From: Syngnathus acus
Lineage: Eukaryota; Chordata; Actinopteri; Syngnathiformes; Syngnathidae
NCBI RefSeq assembly: GCF_901709675.1
Contig: NC_051094.1
Span: 14,573,501-14,637,500, forward strand
Length of the DNA stretch: 64,000 nucleotides
Reading direction: 5' to 3'
Shown here one piece after another: positions 58,801 through 64,000 of the stretch. Below the pieces are notes generated by a model. The model ran no database searches. It was given only the letters and a program-made list of their open reading frames with translations, and was not told the origin of the DNA. The position numbers were made by a program, and so were the translations under genes. Position 1 is the stretch's first letter, and every line of letters starts with the position of its first letter.

Positions 58801-61800
58801 ACCTGGCTAGCGTCCACTCACTGCAAGAGGCTCAATTCGTGTTTGGTGAGCGCTAAGACGAACCGCCGCAGTCGTCGGTCCCACAAAGCTGCCGTCATTT
58901 AGCCGAAGCTCTTCTTGCCCTGAAGCTCTTGTTGTCCTTCCTTTCCTCAAGATCACTCGCAAAGCGTTTGGTTTTCTTGGCTGGGACTGAAGAAGAAAAG
59001 CAACGACTATGAGTATAGTGACGGAACAGCTTTTGTAAGTAAATTGTTGATGGACTTTGGAAAAGTCATTCTGCACGAGCTAGGTTGGGAAAGTTGAAAT
59101 TTGAGCACAACAATTGCGCGGAGGAAGGGCGTTGGGAAGCCGAGAGTCCAACACCCTCATGTCGTCCGCAGGACTACAAGGTCTGGCAAGATGACACCAC
59201 GGGGGACTGCGCATTCCCAAATTCTGTTGGGAAGATCGGCGGCAGCCCCTGCACAACGAAGCGGCCATTTGTCTGCAAAACAGGTGCAAAAATGTCCCTT
59301 CTGAGCACTCCTTCATGCATTTACTCATTCGCGCTCCTTTACCCCCTGCAGCCAAGCGTGGAGGGCCTCGACAGCTGCCACCATTAGCCAGCCAACATGG
59401 TAGGTGTCTCGCACCGTCGCCGTCTTCTACGCTGTCTTATGCTGTTTTGCCCTCCTGCGCCGTCTGTCTCGCAGGCTGGACTGACAAATGCGGCTGGTGG
59501 CTGGACAACCCCTCGGACGACTTCTGCTACCTGTTCAACTTTCAGCCCGCCAAGACCTGGCAGGAGGCGCAAGCCGACTGCAAAGGCCGCCAAGGGAACC
59601 TGCTCAGCATCGCCGACTCGCGCGAGCAGGGCTTCGTACACGGTAGGGGGCCATGAATGAAAATATATTGGCCATAAACAAGTGGCTCAATTCTTATTCT
59701 CCGACATGAAGCAAACGAGAAATAGAAGCTAAAGTAAATTGAAAAAGGCGTCATGTCTTCGTACGCGGTCTTCATACGCGGTAGGCTGGCCATGAATTTG
59801 CTAAGTCTTTGAGAAAAACCTTTTTTTCCTGCTACGCCTTCCTTTCCAACTCAAAACCTGATAAACCCGAGCGAGATATGGCCAGCGTTGCTCGGTTTTT
59901 GTTGTTGTTGTTGTTTCACTCTTTGTTGCAGTATTGTTAGCGCTTTGTCACGGCTGTGCCGGACCCATCACGTTGTAGTGCAGAGTCAAGTGTGAGTCGT
60001 TTTGGAATCTTGCATGTTCTCCTTGGGATCCAAAGGTATCGCCAAGCTTCTGGCGATGAATGATGACGCCTCCCTGTGGTTGGGCGCCGACGCCTCCATC
60101 AAGCGTGACGGTGACAAGTGGACTGACGGATCCTCCTTCTCTTACCTCCACCCGAGTGCAGGTCGGGCTGAGGCGGTTGTCAGCTGCACTTTGGAGGAAC
60201 GGATGAGCGCTCAGATCTTGTTTGCCTCCCTCCCTCCAGGTGTCCCTGAAGGGGGGAAATGTCTTTTCTTGCTCACTGGCAGCGGCGACTGGAAGCGCGA
60301 CACGTGCGACAAGAAGAGAGGCTACGTCTGCAAGAAAAGAGGTAAGTGAGATGTGACGCCCCGCGGTGGACCGTCATCACGTGTCGACATCCACTTTCTG
60401 GTTCCCGCTTCTAGGAAAGACACATCAGCTGCCGCCACATGACGGTAAGTCGCCTTTAACGTCTCTGTAAAAAAAGACGGAGAGAAGTCAACGGTTGTGC
60501 TCTCACAGGCTACAAGAAGAAGCTTGTCTGCCAAGACGATTGGAAATCCCTCGAATGTCCCGATGAAAGAGTCATCCGCATACGGTCGGCTTTCCATGGA
60601 CGGAGGCGTGGCGACGTCTGTCCGAGTGGCGGCGGTTCACGCGGTAAGAATCCTCGGGTGGCATCGTTGTTTTTGGCTCGCTGTCACGAGGTTTTCACAC
60701 GCCGTCAGCGTTGGCGGTAACTCGTTTGTAACATATAACTCAATATCAAAATGCATGGACGTGTGAGCGATGGCAATAGAAAATGTTTATTTGACCTTTT
60801 CTTTGAATGAAAATAGAAAACGATGAAAATGCTAAGCCGTGCGCTTTTTGGATTCCTCTTTTTCTAATAGTCATTAACCATTAAAATCCCCTACGTCCTG
60901 TGACAAGTTGAAGTCAGTATGTAAGTGTGCGAATAAAATGCGTGTGAAATGGTGGTGTGTTGTCACTTGCAGGTGACTGCAGGGTGGAAGGGGCTCTCCG
61001 TCACTTCAGAGGATTGTGTGACAACTATCAGATTTGCCCCATTTACCCCATTTACCTTACGGTTACGGACTCCTGCCCTGGTGTCTCCAAATACCTCCAC
61101 GTCGTCTACAGCTGTGAGAAGAAAGGTGGGCTTCACATCCTGACACTTGCCGATGATGTGCAAGGAAAGAATCCAATGGATCCCCAGATAGAGCGTCGGC
61201 TAGGAACGGGTGACCAGACATGAGAATGAATGAGCGAGCGTGCCTTCCACATTCTTTTTTTTGTCTTTCCTCAGTGTGTCTTGATAGTCTGGGCATCGCT
61301 GACGGGAGAATCCCAGACTCCTCTTTTTCCGCCTCTTCCTCTGCGTTCAATGCCGAACCTCACAAAGCGCGTCTGGGGGGCAGCGGTTGCTGGAGACCCT
61401 CCGAAATGTGTACGTAAAAACAAAAGTTGTGGTTTGGTATCCTGAGCAATGGAATGCCTTCCGCCCTCAGTCGGCAGCTGGATCCAGGTGAACCTCGGTC
61501 AGAACTTCAAGGTGACAGGCATTGTGACCCAGAAGTGTACATACCAAGGGCAAAGTTCCAGCGTATTTGAGATGCTGTTCAGTATTGACTGAGTGACTTG
61601 GTATCGCCACCCAAAGCAGGTGAGCGGTCGCTGACTCTCGACTTTGTCGTCCAGGCTGTTGTCATTCATTGCAAACACGCGTGTTTTGTTTCCAGCCTTC
61701 TGTGGGGACGTATATTCTAACCAGGCCCGTGTTCGCCCAGTACGTCCGCCTCCTGCCAATGTTTTTGGGCCTACGCTTTGACGTCTTGGGGTGCACGTCT

Positions 61801-63035
61801 GACGACACCGCTCGTGAGTACGACGTTTGGAGTGCAGTGAGAAACTAGCAAGAAACGGGCTTTGATTTTCCCTTCTGACCCACAGACATCTTATGCAGCA
61901 GCACAGCCACCGACCTCAGCCTCGACGATTCAATGACGTGAGTCAGACTTGGTATGACGTTTCTTGCCAAAAAGCCTCCTCCTTACTAAACTACTTCCGC
62001 AGGGTGCGGTGCCCACTGGGCTGCGCCCAAGCCGGCTACAAGGTCTACGGAACACGGCTCTACAAACAGGTATGTTAATTACCGCACGACCTGCAAGCGG
62101 AGTTCTTGTTCTATGTCTGAGACGTTCTCTGAGTGCAGGACTCAAACATCTGTGCGGCTGCTATTCACTCGGGCATCATTGAGATTGGAGGAGATGTGAC
62201 TTTGCTGCCGAGACTACCACAGAAAGCCTACAACAGCTCCACCTGTAACGGAATCGTCTCGAAAGTGTGCGTGCTCCGCTTTCACTGGCGAGTCCACTTA
62301 AAGATGCCCGGCTCATTCTCACTTTACTGTCTGCAGATATGTTAACGAATTGGCTCCGTCTTACACTTTTGCTGCCACGGGTGAGTAGAATGTCCAGAAT
62401 AGAAAGCATTTCTTCACGTGACGCCATCTTGCGCGCAGAGCCGAGATGCTTGGGACCTGACTGGGAAGAGTTTGCGGACTTCTGCTACAAACGTTTTAAT
62501 GATACAAAGAAGTGGTACGACGCTCAACACTTCTGCAGGAGTCTCGATGCCGAGCTGGTGTCTATCCACTCCGAGGCTGAGCGGGATTGGCTGCACGACC
62601 TCGTGAAGCTTGGTGCGTGCGCGCTAGGCGTCGCTCACATCGGCTCGATATCTGCCATATCTGGAAAGCGAATGAGAGCTCTGTTGCCGTTTGTCCTTTT
62701 GCAGCCCCTGGAGACACGTGGACCGGACTCAACGACCTGGTCGATCGCGGCAGATTCGTGTGGTCGGACCGCCAGAAGGTGACCTTCGCCAACTGGGCTC
62801 CGGGAAAACCTACCGGCCTGATGGAGAATTGCGTGGCCACCTTGAGCCAGGTAGGTGCAGAAAAGATTGACCCGCTCGCCGAAGACAAGTTTAGATTTAA
62901 AATCAATCTCATTTTGCCTTTCAGTCTGGCAAATGGAAGAAGATGTCCTGCATGGAATTAAACGGCTACGTGTGCAAGATGCCCACAGCGCGTTATCCGC
63001 TGGATTTGGAAAGTGCCAATGCAATTTGCGAGTAA
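47265..63035 (+). CDS. Secreted multi-domain lectin: ten C-type lectin domains plus SUEL, discoidin and LCCL
   Basis: Not recognised as a named gene. Exons: 47265-47325, 49408-49607, 49671-49777, 49901-50013, 50075-50128, 50204-50359, 50446-50525, 51003-51120, 51196-51243, 51309-51476, 53091-53210, 53285-53389, 53477-53503, 53878-54083, 54152-54258, 54382-54494, 54569-54613, 54682-54837, 54924-55006, 55238-55346, 55435-55482, 55558-55725, 55854-55964, 56049-56153, 56278-56307, 57876-58078, 58153-58259, 58378-58490, 58558-58611, 58690-58845, 58952-59034, 59172-59283, 59352-59399, 59475-59642, 60036-60161, 60240-60341, 60415-60444, 60509-60643, 60973-61125, 61275-61409, 61471-61619, 61696-61813, 61886-61937, 62003-62069, 62139-62266, 62337-62380, 62439-62612, 62705-62850, 62925-63035. 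The sum is 5352 nt (1784 codons with stop), every junction in phase. Order: signal peptide ([15 protein letters not shown]), CTLDs 1-9 (residues about 21-1303), SUEL 1314-1409, F5/8 C 1410-1543, LCCL 1544-1640, CTLD10 1641-1783. There is no transmembrane segment, so it is probably secreted. An in-frame TGA lies at codon 1495. Modules are bounded by phase-1 introns. Confidence 0.82.
48050..48480. repeat. AT-rich (TAA)n-like stretch in lectin intron 1
   Basis: Degenerate TAATAATAATGATAATAG repeats with repeated TTTCTTACACCCC- and TTCTTACAGCCCC-like motifs. The rest of the 2.1-kb intron 1 shows no exon. Confidence 0.7.
50678..50867 (+). repeat. Tandem 92-96 bp duplication in lectin intron 7
   Basis: Two copies of GGTTAGTTGCTTTGTGCA... 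through CAATGTTCATACTACT, directly adjacent. Each contains GTTGCCAGGGCGGGCAC. It is not found in modules B and C. Confidence 0.9.
51950..52700 (-). mobile_element. Decayed non-LTR retrotransposon (reverse transcriptase fragment)
   Basis: Minus-strand frames contain reverse-transcriptase signatures of the CR1/L2 type: [47 protein letters not shown], then QGSALGP. Several frameshifts and stops interrupt them. It sits in lectin intron 10 and has no counterpart in modules B and C. Confidence 0.8.
52800..52857. repeat. (CA)n(TA)n microsatellite and T-run
   Basis: ACACACACATATATAT... followed within 20 bases by a run of about 16 T, inside lectin intron 10. Confidence 0.9.
53878..56307 (+). repeat. 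Lectin module B (three CTLDs, 12 exons)
   Basis: Exon lengths 206, 107, 113, 45, 156, 83, 109, 48, 168, 111, 105, 30. The first exon matches module A over long stretches at nucleotide level ([20 protein letters not shown]), and introns also match (GTGAGACGGAAGCGCAAGC after the first exon, shared with C). B2 ends [21 protein letters not shown]3 reads [19 protein letters not shown]. This is the most compact copy, with introns mostly under 150 bp. Confidence 0.9.
56193..56264 (+). repeat. Short tandem repeat TGACGTCTGTCTTTGCCC in lectin intron 24
   Basis: Four imperfect units of about 18-20 bp immediately upstream of the polypyrimidine tract and acceptor of exon 56278-56307. Module A has two units at the same place (about 53434-53470); module C has none clearly. 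Confidence 0.85.
56512..57716. mobile_element. hAT element with nested SINE, between lectin modules B and C
   Basis: The left end is CAGTGCTTCTCAATTATTTT and the right end ...GCGCCGCACTG. The exact 8-bp target duplication GGCTAACC is at 56504-56511 and 57717-57724. The element is 1205 bp, including a SINE at 56775-57142. The corresponding place upstream of module B (about 53714-53745) has the flanking sequence without the insertion. Confidence 0.88.
56775..57142 (-). mobile_element. tRNA-derived SINE, nested in a hAT element
   Basis: Same family as 34801-35078, minus strand, fuller length. On plus it reads ATCCATCCATTTTCTTTACC at the tail and ends CCCCACCGAGCCGC at the tRNA-like head, with the core AACATGCAAACTCCACACAG. 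Confidence 0.9.
57876..60444 (+). repeat. Lectin module C (three CTLDs, 12 exons)
   Basis: Exon lengths 203, 107, 113, 54, 156, 83, 112, 48, 168, 126, 102, 30. C1 reads [21 protein letters not shown]2 starts [19 protein letters not shown] and ends [12 protein letters not shown]3 reads [19 protein letters not shown] and ends RGYVCKKR. Linker exons ([26 protein letters not shown]) parallel those of A and B. Confidence 0.9.
60509..61125 (+). other. SUEL-type (rhamnose-binding) lectin domain, exons 38-39
   Basis: Two exons (60509-60643, 60973-61125) read [29 protein letters not shown], then [19 protein letters not shown]. The cysteine spacing and the CPGxxKYLxVxYxC ending are typical of the galactose/rhamnose-binding lectin fold found in fish egg lectins and latrophilins. 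Confidence 0.85.
61275..61813 (+). other. Discoidin (F5/8 type C) domain, exons 40-42
   Basis: Exons 61275-61409, 61471-61619 and 61696-61813 read [38 protein letters not shown], and [21 protein letters not shown], the usual start, centre and end of the fold. The middle exon contains the in-frame TGA at 61590-61592. Confidence 0.88.
61590..61592 (+). other. In-frame TGA in the discoidin exon (codon 1495)
   Basis: The frame reads [20 protein letters not shown]. Discoidin domains usually have D-G-x-x-W here, so TGA stands where GGA is expected. A GT at 61512 (AAG|GTGACA) is in the same phase as the main donor at 61620 and would skip the stop. Confidence 0.85.
61886..62380 (+). other. LCCL domain, exons 43-46
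   Basis: Exons 61886-61937, 62003-62069, 62139-62266 and 62337-62380 read [38 protein letters not shown] and [18 protein letters not shown]. These are the VxCPxGC, SxICxAAIHxG and NGIxS signatures of LCCL. The donor after exon 45 is GTGCGT at 62267; using 62265 instead would give a stop. Confidence 0.88.
62439..63035 (+). other. Tenth C-type lectin domain and C-terminus, exons 47-49
   Basis: Exons 62439-62612, 62705-62850 and 62925-63035 read [57 protein letters not shown] and [15 protein letters not shown], then ICE and TAA. It belongs to a different CTLD lineage from the nine in the array. The EPN position is KPT and the WND position is KWKKMSC, so canonical sugar-calcium ligands are absent. 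Confidence 0.88.
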
Positions 63036-63079
63036 TCATCTGAATGCAATTGACCTTGCATGATCATTCTGCTTGGTTT

Positions 63080-63665
63080 ACCATGCCTTTTGATTGACTG
63101 ATTGATTTACCATGCATTATTATGATTGATTAACCATGCATTAGTCGTCCTGTTAAAGTTACCATGTGTTATTCTGTTTAAGTTACCATGCATTCTTGTT
63201 CTTCTTGACTTAACATGTGATATTATGATTTACCATGCATTATTATTATTTTGTTCAATTTACCATGCATTATTATCATTGAACCATGCATTAGTCGTCT
63301 TGTTAGATTTACCATGTGTTATTATTCTGTTTACGTTACCATGCATTCTTCTTCCTGACTTAACATGTGATATTATGATTTACCATGCATTATTATTATT
63401 TTGTTCAATTTACCATGCATTATTATGATTGATGAACCATGCATTAGTCGTCTTGTTAGATTTACCATGTTATTATTCTGTTTAAGTTACCATGCCTTCT
63501 TCTTCTTCTTCTTGACTTAACATGTGATATTATGATTTACCATGCAATATTATTTTGTTCAATTTACCATGTTATTCTCTTAGATTTACCATGCATTTTC
63601 ATAATTGATTTCTTAATTTCATTTACTTACTGTTTTTACCATGCATTATTATTCCATCTGTTGTT
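63080..63665 (+). repeat. Minisatellite with repeated TTACCATGCATTA, lectin 3' region
   Basis: About two dozen TACCATG motifs, mostly as TTACCATGCATTATTAT. They are arranged in higher-order units that include TTAACATGTGATATTATGAT and TTAGTCGTC.TGTTAGATTTACC. It starts about 45 bases after the lectin stop codon. Confidence 0.9.
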
Positions 63666-63694
63666 TTACCATGTTTAATTGACCCCAAAAAAAC

Positions 63695-63707
63695 AATAAA
63701 ATAATAA
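63695..63707 (+). terminator. Candidate lectin poly(A) signal
   Basis: Overlapping AATAAA motifs (AATAAAATAATAAA) right after the minisatellite, 660 bases past the stop. No stronger candidate lies between. Confidence 0.5.
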
Positions 63708-63912
63708 AGACAATTGGTGTCACCTGTTAACTCATTGAATAGTTTACTGATTTGGACAGGGCAATTTTATAATCTGGTCAATTAGATCATACTTTATTAC
63801 TCCTGATGTGCGAGTATTAGTCAGACCTCCTCATAACGCCATTTTGGTGCATTTTTCCATGGCTCTTTGTAACAATTTGGAAAAAGAGATGTACTCTATT
63901 GCTTTCCACGTC

Positions 63913-64000
63913 ACGAAATCCATCCATTGTCCTGAAGTGCTTATCCTCACGAGGGTCGCGGCTAGCCTATTCCAGCTGGGGGCACATCCTGAACTGGGTG
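63913..64000 (-). mobile_element. SINE fragment running off the window
   Basis: Tail part of the family at 56775-57142: AAATCCATCCATTG, GCTTATCCTCACGAGGGTCG, and CACATCCTGAACTGGGTG at the window end. Confidence 0.7.

Noticed and set aside
61590-61592. Selenocysteine codon
   Set aside because: The residue replaced is a structural glycine, not a redox site, and no SECIS-like element is evident in the repeat-filled 3' region.

Overview
The window is vertebrate nuclear DNA, almost certainly from a ray-finned fish. Genes are split into many short exons with GT/AG introns. The gene order bicdl1 - rab35 - gcn1 matches the order on human chromosome 12q24. The introns and spacers carry fish-type hAT miniature transposons, tRNA-derived SINEs and a decayed LINE. 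A 2670-codon gcn1 packed into 21 kb suggests a compact teleost genome. The species cannot be named from the sequence. No prokaryotic feature, rRNA or tRNA gene was seen.

Layout. (1) 741-4451 (+): the last seven coding exons of bicdl1, a dynein adaptor; its 5' exons lie left of the window. (2) 4452-11294: bicdl1 3' flank and convergent spacer, with several transposon relics. (3) 11295-16551 (-): complete rab35, 6 coding exons, 201 residues. (4) 18178-39247 (-): complete gcn1, 57 coding exons, 8013 nt in frame, 2670 residues; a palindromic CRE (TGACGTCA) sits about 30 bp upstream of its ATG. (5) 41285-42029 (-): two coding exons of a small R-SNARE, vamp5-like. (6) 42778-43978 (-): a nine-finger C2H2 zinc-finger exon broken by two frameshifts. 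(7) 44155-46617: an hAT element, a second CRE and a tandem ~480 bp duplication. (8) 47265-63035 (+): a 49-exon secreted lectin gene. (9) 63080 to the end: a minisatellite, a poly(A) signal and part of a SINE.

The lectin gene is the most unusual content. One signal-peptide exon is followed by three tandem copies of a 12-exon module. Each copy encodes three C-type lectin domains plus short linkers, with nearly the same exon lengths in each copy. A unique tail follows: a rhamnose-binding (SUEL) lectin domain, a discoidin (F5/8 C) domain, an LCCL domain and a tenth C-type lectin domain, with no membrane segment. The assembled exons total 5352 nt and stay in phase throughout, but codon 1495, in the discoidin domain, is TGA where the fold usually has glycine. 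An in-frame alternative donor could skip it. The CTLDs lack the usual EPN/QPD and WND calcium-sugar motifs. I do not recognise this architecture as a named gene.

bicdl1, rab35 and gcn1 are conserved housekeeping or trafficking genes (dynein transport, endosomal recycling, and GCN2/ribosome-stall sensing). The distal third, with the zinc finger, duplications and lectin array, is the fast-evolving accessory part.
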